Positions 1 to 11,199 of a stretch of 62,000 bases of DNA are shown here, in pieces (positions within the stretch are counted from its first letter, which is position 1; each line of letters starts with the position of its first letter). The notes beneath the pieces are model-generated. The model was not told the origin of the DNA. It saw only the letters and a program-made list of their open reading frames with translations, and did no database searches. The stretch lies in the NCBI GenBank assembly GCA_030141605.1, contig JAQGDQ010000540.1, forward strand, positions 1 through 62,000. Reading direction: 5' to 3'. The translations under genes and the position numbers were made by a program. This DNA is from Tubiluchus corallicola (taxonomy: Eukaryota > Priapulida > Priapulimorpha > Priapulimorphida > Tubiluchidae).

Positions 1-1359
1 TATGTAGCTTATTATTAGTAGCTTATTATTTCTTAATTAATTAAACTAATTAAAGTAATTAAACTAAATACTAAAATAGTCAAAATTTTACAAACTATAA
101 CTGCAGATTCTTGTATCACCGCTGACCAAACTTCGCACGCATTGCTAATTTTGTAAAATTTTGAGATTAACTTAACTAACTATTAATAAGTTTTAATGTT
201 AGTAGCCTATATTATGTGATGGTGGGGCTTCTTAAGCCATCGGGTGAAATGACCATAAAATTTGGTGTCAAAAGATTTGGTGACAAATTTAGAGAAACAC
301 GTTCATGGCTGAAGGCGCTCCACTTTTCTGATTTTACCCTCTTCTGCCAACTACAGGCCTTACTTATTATGCTTTATAATAATTACCTAACATAATACTA
401 TTAATTAGTGATACTAGTTAAATGGGTATTAGTTAATTATGGTACTAAGTACATACTAAAAGCAGGCAGCAGCTTGAAAACGAAGTAAGTCTGTTTATAA
501 AAAAATAACGAAATTCAAGCTAAAGAATCAGCTCTTGGATCTCTTTGCAATATTTGATAGATGGAATTAAATTTATTTACAATAATTACATTGACGGTTG
601 ACCGTCAAAGGAAGGCACGTATTTGTAATCTAACTGTTTCCAAAATTTCACTGAAATTGAGAGGTTTCACTTGCTCAAAGAGAATAGGCGAAATTCCAAG
701 AGAATTTTCTAAACCTGCGTTTTTTTCGAACTTTAACTATACGATCACGTTTATACATTATGGATGTTCATAAAATTATTTTGTGATAAGTTAAACTCCT
801 TACAGCATCATCAAGTTTTATTCACTTTACTGGAATACCATGATTTCTCTGTGAAAATTTTTGCAAGTCAGAGATTCATCGTGCCAAAAAATCTACTGCA
901 AAAAGCTGCTAATTAATAGTTCCGTGATTAAGCTTTAAGAAAATAAATTTTAGGCGACTGAGATAGTAATACACAAGTAAATTGAAGCCTGTGTAAAAAG
1001 CGTAGATTTGAATATCTAAGGCCGACTTGAGATCGTGGACTCACGAGCAATATTGAATGATTGTAGCTGGCTCGGAATCTAGCTAATACCAAGGATAATG
1101 TTTCGAAGTGAAACTAAACTACCAGATACTACCACAAAGGATACAAACGGTTTGAAAGATAAGTAGTAAGAACAATAACAGACACTTGAATTTTGACAAG
1201 AAATTTTCGTATTTGTGCCATCTTGTATTATATTTCGATTAAAAGTATTAAAATTCAGTTTAATTGCTCAAGTATTAGCACTTTTCGTGCTAATTCTTTC
1301 TTACTTCCCACCTTTTAATTTCCTTTTTGGTATATATTTTAACAGAAAATTAATAATAT
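1..1359. other. AT-rich, no recognised feature
   Basis: No convincing exon, RNA gene or repeat on either strand. Short TTAATTAA-rich runs occur near the left end. Confidence 0.4.
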
Positions 1360-1368
1360 TTACATGAC

Positions 1369-1491
1369 CTTAACAGATTGAATGTCTTTGTTCCAAGGTG
1401 GAAGAAACTTTGCTGCTGCCATGACTTTGGTGTGTCGTTGTAGTTGCTGCTGCTGGCGCTGTTGCCTTGTGTCATCACGATTGATTTGAAT
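1369..1491 (-). CDS. Possible exon of an unrecognised gene, left edge
   Basis: Minus strand, acceptor TTATTTTAG before 1491, open for 41 codons: RDDTRQQRQQQQLQRH, then KVMAAAKFLPPWNKDIQSVK. Either a donor-like AAG/GTCATG ends it at 1369 or the frame ends at TAA three codons later (1362-1360). The glutamine run comes from CAG/CAA repeats. Composition looks coding, but I recognise no family. It would pair in phase 0 with the exon candidate ending at 2188. Confidence 0.35.
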
Positions 1492-2187
1492 CTAAAATAA
1501 TTACAAAGTTGAATATTAGTAGAAAATAAGTGCTGAGCAAATTACTAACACAAATAAAATTAATCGCTTTCTAAGTATTTGAGGATCTCGAACACGTGGA
1601 AATACCTTGGTAAGTGATTACCAAACTCAGCGTAACTACAATATGCAAGAACTGCTATAGGACAATTTGCTATAATACAATAGCCACCATTACAGCCAAT
1701 AGTAAAAACGAGGTTGTCTTTTTTTACACATATTAAAGTTTGTTTTCAAAAGAAAATGCCGGCGCATTGGCTGTGGTCGACAAAAACTGCTGAAGGCAAA
1801 TAACTGAAGAAAGAAAAAAGGCAGACAAAATGAATTAGGAGCAATGATAAGGAAGAGAGAATAATATCAATACTGATAACAATAATCATGACTGTCAAAA
1901 TCACTAAAGCAAACATAACTTCATCCAGGTAATATTAGGATTATAAACGTGTATTTTTTAAGGCCTTTCGTAAAGATGCCATGAGGCATGCTGGGAAACT
2001 GCTGGATATTCTCATACATGATCCTACATTTGTTGAAAAATAATGTGAAAGAGCCCTAACATTTGCACGTATAACTGAACCGTTACAAAACTAGAGATAC
2101 CTGGCACATTTTCTCAACGCGAAGACATCAGAAACTTAAATTATTATCATCACATATAATAAGCGCACCGTATGATGTCACACTTAC

Positions 2188-2247
2188 CTCGTCACTCGAG
2201 GTTGTGGAGTGGTGTCTAGTGCTCTTGCTCCGAGGAGAAACTTTACG
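2188..2247 (-). CDS. Possible upstream exon of the left-edge gene
   Basis: A textbook donor (GACGAG/GTAAGTG) on the minus strand at 2188/2187 follows a GC-richer stretch. The frame in phase with the 1369-1491 candidate reads RKVSPRSKSTRHHSTTSSDE and is closed by TAA just upstream (about 2250). The 5' end is unknown: a weak AAAG acceptor or a non-coding first exon are both possible. Confidence 0.28.
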
Positions 2248-2984
2248 TTAGTTAGTGCCGACGTCGCCCTTCAATCCTGCTTTCGCGCCATATGCCACCT
2301 ACTAGGACCTGCTTCCCATCTACGACCGTAGCTGTGCAGTTGATGACTCTTCGACAGGAAAGAAACGTTAATATTAATATGCAAACGTGTTTAAAAACTC
2401 TTCAGCTAAATTGCCTAAATTATAACATATTTCAACTTCGAAGCAGAGAAAATAAATCAAAAAATTTAATGTGAACAGACATTTTGCAAGGAAAACGACT
2501 TAAATAGTATTTTACTGTGAAGCCAAGTCTTCATGTAAAAACCTTGCTTGTCTTCGTTCTAGTTCTTGTGAAAAGCCAAATTGTAATATGATGCCTCAGA
2601 AATTCTAGGTAACTAAACAATTAAAATTGTAAGAAATAAAGATTTGTGTGTTTAGTTACATATAAACTAGACTTTTTACATGAACTCACATTTGGTGTAC
2701 CGTTCGTTTACTGGACAATGTCAGCCGAACACGTTTCCCTAGAATTTCAGGATGTGCTACTTCCGCTTTCTGTTACTTGGAATTTACCGACAATGAATAA
2801 CAAATTCGATATTTCGCCGTCCATTGTAAAACTGGAATGGCACCCTAAAACGAAAATTAAATAAATACGATTTATTGATAAATTGCACAATTTGAACAAT
2901 TAATTAATTAATCTTCTATAAATTAGTTCCCACCGAATATTAAACAACTGATACGCTTTATAATTTATTATGGCGACGTAACAA

Positions 2985-3214
2985 TTATACGGTGGTTTTA
3001 TCTGTGGTTTAGTAGTGATACACAAATTTTCTATAATTTACTAGGACGCTGTAAAGTATTAAAAGAGAATCGACCACAACACGTAATTTCAAGTTTAAGT
3101 TATACGGTGGTTTTACCTGTGGTTTAGTAGTGATACACAAATTTTCTATAATTTACTAGGACGCTGCAAAGTTTTAAAAGAGAATCGACCACAACACGTA
3201 ATTTCAAGTTTAAG
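2985..3214. repeat. Direct tandem duplication, 115-bp unit
   Basis: Two adjacent copies (2985-3099 and 3100-3214), each starting TTATACGGTGGTTTTA and ending ATTTCAAGTTTAAG. I count three mismatches, so the duplication is recent. No coding content seen. Confidence 0.92.
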
Positions 3215-3567
3215 GTCGAATTAATTTAAATTCGTTTTATATTACTTAGCCAGTATAGCTCTAAATCCTGAAATTAAAAAAAACAGACATCTGTATTCCG
3301 GTACAAGTTGTAAGCTATATAGAGCCTAATTTTTATGACATGCACTTCTAGTCTAAAGCTGTGCTGTCCACGGGAATATAGCACTGCAAAAAAGTAACAA
3401 AAAGGCTGTATTTCGTAAAACAATAAGAAAAAACAAAATTATGCAAGCGCTTTTATTATTATATTTGCTGCCTAATTTGATTAGGTAAAAGCTAACCTCA
3501 AATAATAAAACAACGAGAAAAATTCAATGAAACAAATAAAATATGATTAACATGGTTAACAAATACA

Positions 3568-4615
3568 TTTTTCCCAGAAAAGTTCTTTTGCCAGAAAATC
3601 CCCCCTCCCCGACAAAAAATTTCACAGAAAACATAAATCACGTAATCACAAAGCAAGAAAGTAGATTTGTAACATCAGTACGATTAGGTAGCGAATCATG
3701 TTGATCTTTGCATATACGCAATACTGAATAATCATAATGTGTGATCTGCTCGTAAAATTAAGCAATGCCAAGCCTGGCAAATGATTTGTTGGGAGACCGC
3801 TTAGGAATATTACTTTTGAGCATGCAGTTACTTTTACTGTGATTCCGTTTTATTTCGTTTATTTCTTGATGTTTAGAGAAGATGTACATGCATCCGAATA
3901 TGAATGTAATATCGCTGCCTGTTCAGTGTTTCATCTCAGAGGATCTTGATAATGAACTAGAATTCGGTCCTGCCATAAAAGAACCTGTAAAAACTCTTCC
4001 GAAGGAGCTTAACTTATTTGCCAAATGTTGACCCAATATATTAACAAATCTCTGTGGTTCGCAAAGCCTTGGTGTTTTCATTTTTATCATTATTATTTAT
4101 TAAAATGTATTTCAAAACCTATGAAAATCAATTGAATTTGAAGTGATACATGACGGAAAGTAATTTCATCCTAAAAACAAGTTTAAATTGTAGCAACGAA
4201 GTTTCAAAGCAAAATATTTTTCCAAAACAACCTTAAGAAAGCAAGGTTGACACCTAAAACATCGCGTCATCTTAAATGATTCTGATTTTTTATAGTCAGT
4301 AGTCAAAGCGCTGTCGATAATGGAGGAGAGTAAAAGAGAAAGAACGAAAGGTATAGAGGGGGCGAGAGAGAAGGGGGAAAGAAGAAAGAGGATAGGGTGG
4401 GAAGAAGGGGAAGGAGAGAGAAAGAGAGAGAGGGGGAGGAGTAAGGGGTAAGAGAGTGAAGGAAGGGAGGGAGGTAAAGAGGGAGGAGCAAACAAAGAAA
4501 GAGAAATCGAAGGTGTTTTCCTAACAATTGAAAACTGGTTGAGACTTTTCTGTCAAAAAATCTTTCTGGGAAATGTTTTTTCTGGGAAGTTATTTTTCTG
4601 TGAAATGGTTTTTAT
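3568..4615. mobile_element. Foldback-like element with GA-rich core, copy 1
   Basis: The left end carries short repeats such as CCCAGAAAAGTTCTTTTGCC and TTTCACAGAAAAC. The right end (about 4545-4615) carries their complements: TCTGTCAAAAAATCTTTC, TTTCTGGGAAATGTTTT and TTTCTGTGAAA. The interior holds a GA/GGA-rich tract (4322-4504). A related copy lies at about 52057-52980. No transposase is present. Boundaries are approximate. Confidence 0.6.
4322..4504. repeat. Polypurine GA/GGA-rich tract
   Basis: Nearly uninterrupted purines on the plus strand for about 180 bases (AGAGAGAGG, GGGGAGGAG and similar). It is the core of the foldback-like element and corresponds to the (TC)n tract in the second copy. 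Confidence 0.85.
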
Positions 4616-5099
4616 GTGAAAAAAAGCCAAATAAATATGGTTATACACAGTTGATTCTCACCAAGTGCACAAAATATGTCATACGAAGTAGAAATTACAG
4701 ATATCATTTTGATATTACCAAATTCAACAATTCATTAAATTCATTGTGGACCTTTTTTGACAAAATGTTGGCTAATGTTTTGTCAAAACAGCGAGATCCT
4801 CGAGAGATTTGAACAGATTTTTTTCCAGTTTTGATGCATTTATAGAAACTGTGTCTTTACAACTCTATGAGCACGACATCTTTGTAAAGCATACATAGGC
4901 CTATAAATTACTGACGTACGTATTCTATATCCAAACATGTGAAATTATACTATAAATTGAAACTAAAATTTTGTTTTATCAAAGGAAGCAGCCGCACAGT
5001 AAAACATGAGGCAAAAGGACTCTGCCCAAGTTATAAAGAGAAATTATTTAACTATTAAAAGCTTCGTAAAAAAGTTAAGCAGTAATTGAGCATGTATAA

Positions 5100-5215
5100 A
5101 GGGGGATACAGAAGAAATGTAGCGAAATTTAGACTACAATAATACTAGAAGCAAGTGAAAATTTCACAGCGTACATGGTATTACATTAAAAATTGGTATT
5201 GCATTAAAAATTGCC
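5100..5215 (+). mobile_element. Old fragment of the 54-kb MITE family (left half)
   Basis: GAAATGTAGCGAAATTTAG, ACTACAATAATA and AGAAGCAA align with AAAATGTGGCGAAGTTTAG, ACTAAAATAATA and AGAAGCAA at 54047-54086. The end is diverged and the fragment stops before the family's middle. Confidence 0.55.
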
Positions 5216-5999
5216 TGAAAACTAAAACACTAAATTAAAGAACGAAAACACGTATCGAAAACCCATTATTAGTATATAAGTTATGTTTCCTTAAAAATGC
5301 TGCAGTATTTTTGTTAAATTATTGACAAAGTGCTGTAATAATAATGTGCAATACAAAAATTATGTATTGTAATGCTAAATGGATTAATAAAAATATAAAT
5401 AAAAAATAATTAATAATTAAGTTACAGCCTAAAAGATTCCGCATTTTAAAAATTTAAATGCCGGAATAATGTCAGTTAATCATCAAGTGAAAAATCATTT
5501 TCGCGTTGACATACAATACATAATAGCAAAACAATAAGAAATCAACCAATTTACATCACAGTCTTCACCTCATAAAATAAATAATTGGTAAAAATTCATT
5601 GTCAAGAAAAATGGGACTTAATTCTTGTGACTACAGTATCTGGAATTTCTTAAAGAAGACAGGATGATTTTTCATATACAACCCCATTTTCAAATCCGAT
5701 AAAAAGTATACACAATTAATACATATTTTACACATTTAACACAATGAATGCTGCAAAAGCATTTCTGATGAAAGTGTTGACAGAGCTGTTTGATGCGGAG
5801 GAACGAATATAAAACTTATTGAGTACTGGGACCAAAATTGCCAAGTACCCTTAAAGAAGTAAGAAACTTATCAGCTGTTGATGAAAGGGCACTGTAGCTT
5901 CAGTATCAAACCGAGAAAGCTTTTTTGACTAGCTTGTTTTGAAAATAGCGGACAGGTACAGGACCTGCTGTAAATTTTAACAATAGCGACAAACGAAAT

Positions 6000-6205
6000 T
6001 CTTTCTGGCATTTACTTTTTTGAATTGCTAATTTAAAACTTCTGTATCTTTGAAAAATTCTAAGAGAACGACCTAAAATTTCTGATGTTTACACATAATC
6101 GTTCGCAACATCAGCAGGGTGATTTCAAGCGATTTCGTTTTTTCTTTTTGTACTATCGTTATCAAAACTGCGGCATCTATTTTGGCCAAATGATTCCTGC
6201 ATTAT
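6000..6205 (+). mobile_element. Old fragment of the 54-kb MITE family (right half)
   Basis: TTTAAAACTTCTGTATCTTTG, GACCTAAAATTTCTGATG and TACACATAATCG match the right half of the 54029-54413 element in order and orientation. It lies about 800 bases to the right of the left-half fragment, so either two old copies or one copy split by an insertion. Confidence 0.5.
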
Positions 6206-6518
6206 ACCTGCATTAGCAGTATAACCCACGCTTTTGAACTTCCGCACCTTGTTTTAAACCTACAGGTGTTAAACGTAAAAATTATCAAAACCCTGACCCA
6301 AAATATCCCTCAAATAAGTATAATAATGTTACAGAGGCACCCGTGTCGGGTCAGGTGTAGGGCACTCTACACGCCCTGCTTCCACGCCAGCAGCGACTCA
6401 CCCCTTTCTTGAAGGTCCAAACGTCTTGTTTACATTTGTAATTAAGTATCGGTTACACAACGATTATAAAATGGAACTTCATGATGCGCAATATCAAGAC
6501 CGCCATGCCGTCTTGGAG

Positions 6519-6537
6519 TTCGACCCCCTGGGTCGAA
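6519..6537. repeat. Perfect 8-bp inverted repeat TTCGACCC/GGGTCGAA
   Basis: Arms 6519-6526 and 6530-6537 with a 3-base loop. The left arm with its preceding base (GTTCGACCC) matches the RNA polymerase III B-box pattern, but no A box is visible at the right distance. Confidence 0.5.
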
Positions 6538-7334
6538 TTCAGTCCAATATTAACTCTGGCGCAAAAAAACTAGCCTAAAAATTAGCAACAGCGAAATTGT
6601 AATAGCGCCGAGAACAACTACATTTTTAAATATTAAACGAAATCTTCAAAGCAAAAAAAGTTGAAAAAATCACCAAAATCATAGATAGCCCTTTGTGTAT
6701 AAAAATGCACAGCTTATGCATTACCAATGATATATAAAGTGTATTATCAGTCAACATCTGAAGATAACAATGATATAACGTATATTTATCTTTTTTTCCA
6801 ACGTATAATATAAACTCAATAACCCAAAACTGCATATCAGAATTAAGCGCTTGCGTCTGCCACATTGCACCTACCAAAATTATTTTCTCTGCTGTAAGTA
6901 ATAAAATATAAAGTGAACTCACGTTTACTCAGGTTGCACTTGTTTACTCAAATGTTGGCATTTGGTCACGAACTGCTAACGTTGTGATAATGGTAGTAAA
7001 TTGAAGATAACATTCGCGTGCTATAGGCTTTTATAGTGGGAATGGCTTCGGACCAGTCCATTTCAAACAAACAAAAACTTGGCGTCGTTGCCCATGTTCA
7101 GGTTCGTTGCAAAATTTGTGTACTAGAGTATTCCATGCAGTTTCTTATGCTCGGTATACTTGTATAGTAAGGCTGGGACCAGTCCTTCAGTACCTAAAGT
7201 ATTAAGTAACAACCAGCTGTAATTACACAGCTATAATACAGTGTCATGTGTTTTCTACTTTTATAACGGGGTTCGTTTTTCGTTCTGTCTTTTCTTTCTT
7301 CTCCCCTCTCTCTCTCTCTCTCACTCACCCTTTC

Positions 7335-7335
<1 letters not shown>

Positions 7336-7382
<47 letters not shown>
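7336..7382. repeat. (TAA)n microsatellite
   Basis: About 15 uninterrupted TAA units, preceded by a short CT run (about 7303-7322). Confidence 0.95.
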
Positions 7383-7980
7383 TGTCCATTTGTTGCAAAG
7401 AAGGCATGAAACACGTTAGCCTTTTGTCTCATCTTAATTGGTGTTTACCAGTGACAGATTTCGAAATATGGGCCCTCATCAGTGCAATCAAAACTTCATG
7501 TACATTGCCGTCCTTATAAAACCAAAGTTTGCTATGTACTATCCCGTGGATGCGATGTCTTTGTTGTTGCGGTAATACTTTGGCTCCAAAGGACTGCTGT
7601 TTTTTGTCTAATGTTAATTAGCGAGGAAAGGCCAGTTAAAAATGAAACTTGGTTCTCACAGGTCACATCATTCTCATCAAGATACTACTGCCAAGCTGTT
7701 TTGTTAAACCTAATAACGTTAAGCTTAACATTTTTTATACATCTTAAAATTTTAGATTTAAATTTTTAATTTTTTTAATCTATAGTAGCACCGAATTTTC
7801 GATGCATAAAAACAGTATTTACGCCTAGTGAGTAGAAGGATACTGAAAAATAGATAATGTAGAAATTTGCAGATTAACTTCTGCAAATTACTGGCGTAAA
7901 TATCTCAACTCAACCACAAAGCACAATGTATCTCACAGGATGTTTCGGTTGTCATTTGCCTGGTCTGTTAACTTTTATTT

Positions 7981-8117
7981 GGCGGTCCTTGTCTTTCAGG
8001 TGAATCTTTGACCGGTGGTCCTTTGTCTTTCAGGTGAATCTTTGACAGGTGGTCCTTTGTCTGGTGTTCTTTGGCCTGTTGGTCTGCAGTGGTTTCTTGA
8101 CCAGTGGTCCTTTGTCT
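7981..8117. repeat. Short tandem repeat, 33-34 bp unit
   Basis: Two good copies of a unit containing GTCTTTCAGGTGAATCTTTG flanked by GGTCCTT, then degenerate partial copies repeating GTGGTCCTTTGTCT. It directly precedes the ORF1-like remnant. Confidence 0.8.
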
Positions 8118-8121
8118 GAGA

Positions 8122-8441
8122 CCATTAAGCTGATTTTTATGATATTATCGATGGTATGAAAACTCTTGATTTATCAAGCGATACAGACAAATTGCTTCTT
8201 GCTATTAGAGGCCTTCAACCTGTACCAAAATATGGCCCGCAAGAAGTAAACGAGTTACATTATTGATACGATGGCCAGACTGGAAATTGAAGTTTTAGGG
8301 TACACTGGAAACAATGTAAAAAATAGGGAATTAATCACAGCTATGCAGTCTAAATTAAACTACAGCAAGTATGAACTGTCTTCACGCGAAACGTATGCTA
8401 CTGTAGCAAATTTAAGTGTTAATGAAGAAAAAACTACGTAA
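8122..8441 (+). pseudogene. Possible LINE ORF1-like remnant
   Basis: Two overlapping frames that join by one frameshift near 8265. The first has YDIIDGMKTLDLSSDTDK and LLLAIRGLQPVPKYGPQEV; the second, IIDTMARLEIEVLGY and KLNYSKYELSSRETYATVAN. The amphipathic composition and the Y-A-x-V-A type phrase recall LINE ORF1/gag-like proteins. An endonuclease-like remnant follows on the same strand about 1.1 kb later, which supports this, but no diagnostic motif is present. Confidence 0.35.
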
Positions 8442-8641
8442 TGAAAATGGGAGTCGAAAGATACAAAGCAGGCACACGCGTAATGCTAATAAGGACGAAC
8501 TGGCCAAGTCAAATAGCCCTCAGGCGAAATATTCCGGACTAACGGACATGCCAGTCAAGGTACAAGCAAAACAGACGCTGACGGTTTCGCTGTACCAAAA
8601 TATCACCAACGAAAAAAGAACGCTAACCTAAAATTAGAAAA

Positions 8642-9560
8642 ACTGTAATGGCCAAAAATCGCAGTAGCACAATAAGGGAGCTCACCGGACAAGGGTCATT
8701 TTTTGTGCTCCAAGTTTGGTTTGACACAAGAGACTTAAACGAATTTTAACCTCTCAGCCTCTCAGTAGGTAAATGTGTTTGATTGCCAGAAATGTCGCAT
8801 AAACTGAAGTCATATAGTCACCATATGTATAATGTGTTTGTTTGGTTGTTTTTGTTTCTTATAGCAATTATCCTACTACGTAAAAACTACTTAAGAGATT
8901 TCCACGAAACTTTATGGAGAAGTGGAGTATAGGGTGCCAAAATAGACGTTTTTTGTCTGTTCTTTTTTCGCAAAACTTGTCTCAACACCACGTACAAAAA
9001 ATATTAATGAGGCATTTCGTGGCGGTCTCAGAGGGAGTGTCTAGTACTTGCTTGGAAAACTATCGGAAAACTTGGAAAAGTACGCTGTCTGTAGACTTTG
9101 CTTATTAATTATTAATTTGTATAGCGGATAGCCCTATAAGCTGACTTGGTATGCAAATACGTATGTCTGTCTGTTACCATCACCAAAATTAATGGTTAAA
9201 GAAAGGTAAATAAACACTCGTGGAATTATTGTGGAATATTCGTAAATTATTGGTTATAATTAAAATATTTTAAGTATTTTGTTATTCTATATAATACCCA
9301 TGCACGCGCATTTTTGTATGTTTGTTTCTTTATCTTTGTTTTGCGTTCTTTTAATCGAAAGAATCAGACAAATAAATTTAGGATTGTTCGGCTTTGGCAA
9401 AGATCTAGTTCCTACTGAGTTCATTCCAGTTTTATTATAGAAATCAACGGCATCAAAATAACATCTGTGCTATTTTTCCTACTTTTGTTTGTGCCATTTT
9501 TACCGTGCTTTTTTTCTGTGCCATTTTTACCTACTTTCTGTTTGTGTCGTTTTTTTTCGT
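8642..9560. other. No recognised feature; dispersed repeat motif at 9122-9144
   Basis: TAGCGGATAGCCCTATAAGC at 9122-9141 matches, with one difference, the left end of the hAT-type element at 39961. Otherwise nothing supported. Confidence 0.45.
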
Positions 9561-9639
9561 GTGCCAGTTTTGCTGTGTCATTTTTGTTTTGCACCCAAAT
9601 CAGTACCTCGTAAATGCTACCCCCGCAAACTAAGAATTT

Positions 9640-10440
9640 CCAGTTACAATAGCTTAAAACACTGGCAATTTGAAAACTAATTTGAGAAGTTTTATGCTAC
9701 GTCCAATGAAGTCTGGGTGCCCAACAGTATCAGGGATTAAAAGTCGAGAAATCATGTACTGAAGGCCTTATGGCGGTGTCGCCATCTTCCTGCGAAAATC
9801 TCTAGGTGAATCAATTTTCCATATTGAATGCAACTCTGATAGACTTGTAGCCATTAAAATGAAAATAAAAATTTTGAGATGCTCTTAATGAACGTTCACA
9901 AGCCTTGTGATTCAGGCACCATGAACCCTGATTATATAACTGAGTTACTAAAGTGCTTGATGATGTTCATTCCAAAGTTTAAGAGAGTTTATACGCATAC
10001 CATTACACTTTGAACAGCTGAACAGCTAAGAAGCTTGAAGCTACACGCGAATTGTTAAGGCCTCAAAGAACTTCTTTGGTCTGTTCTTCTTGTGTGCAAT
10101 GTATTACAATTACTTACATGTATTACAAATAAGAACTGCATTGAAATAATTTTAGGAGGCGATTGAATACAAATTTCGGTAAAGTCACGGTGCAAAGTGT
10201 AAATTTATCTACGTTTATGGCAGCAAATGGACTAATAAATGCTAAAGATATTTTCCCAGCATGCATTGGTTACACGCATATGAACTCAGCTACCCTGAAC
10301 ACTAGTTGTAGAGACCATTTTCTTATAACAAGCGTTTAAATTGACATTATCGAGGCTGCTTCAGTTAGTCATAATGGAGACAAACTATCCAACCATTCTC
10401 ATGCGAACATGCTTTTGGATGTACAAACGTGTAAATCACT
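9640..10440 (+). pseudogene. Decayed LINE endonuclease (APE-type) domain
   Basis: With stops and frameshifts, the frames read RPYGGVAIFLRKSL and IECNSDRLVAIKM, then LMNVHKPCDSG, then (10142 onward) IEIILGGD / NTNF, FMAANGLINA, YTHMNS and CRDHFLIT, then NGDKLSNHSHANML. GRPYGG, GGDFN and xDHFLI followed by LSDH are the ordered motifs of the apurinic-type endonuclease of non-LTR retrotransposons. The catalytic GGDFN is broken by a frameshift, so the copy is dead. The spacing between the LMNV and GGDFN motifs is longer than usual because of a block (9974-10120) also found inverted at 13.6 kb. Confidence 0.75.
9974..10120 (+). repeat. Dispersed repeat block inside the LINE remnant
   Basis: Contains AAAGTTTAAGAGAGTTTAT, TTTGAACAGCTGA, AGAAGCTTGAAGC and AAAGAACTTCTT, all found in the same order on the minus strand at about 13595-13730. 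One copy here has a small internal duplication (GAACAGCT twice). Confidence 0.75.
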
Positions 10441-11195
<755 letters not shown>

Positions 11196-11199
11196 CACT

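Noticed and set aside
4166-4527. Ser/Pro/Leu-rich open frames on the minus strand
   Set aside because: They lie on the polypurine tract of the foldback-like element; composition alone explains them.
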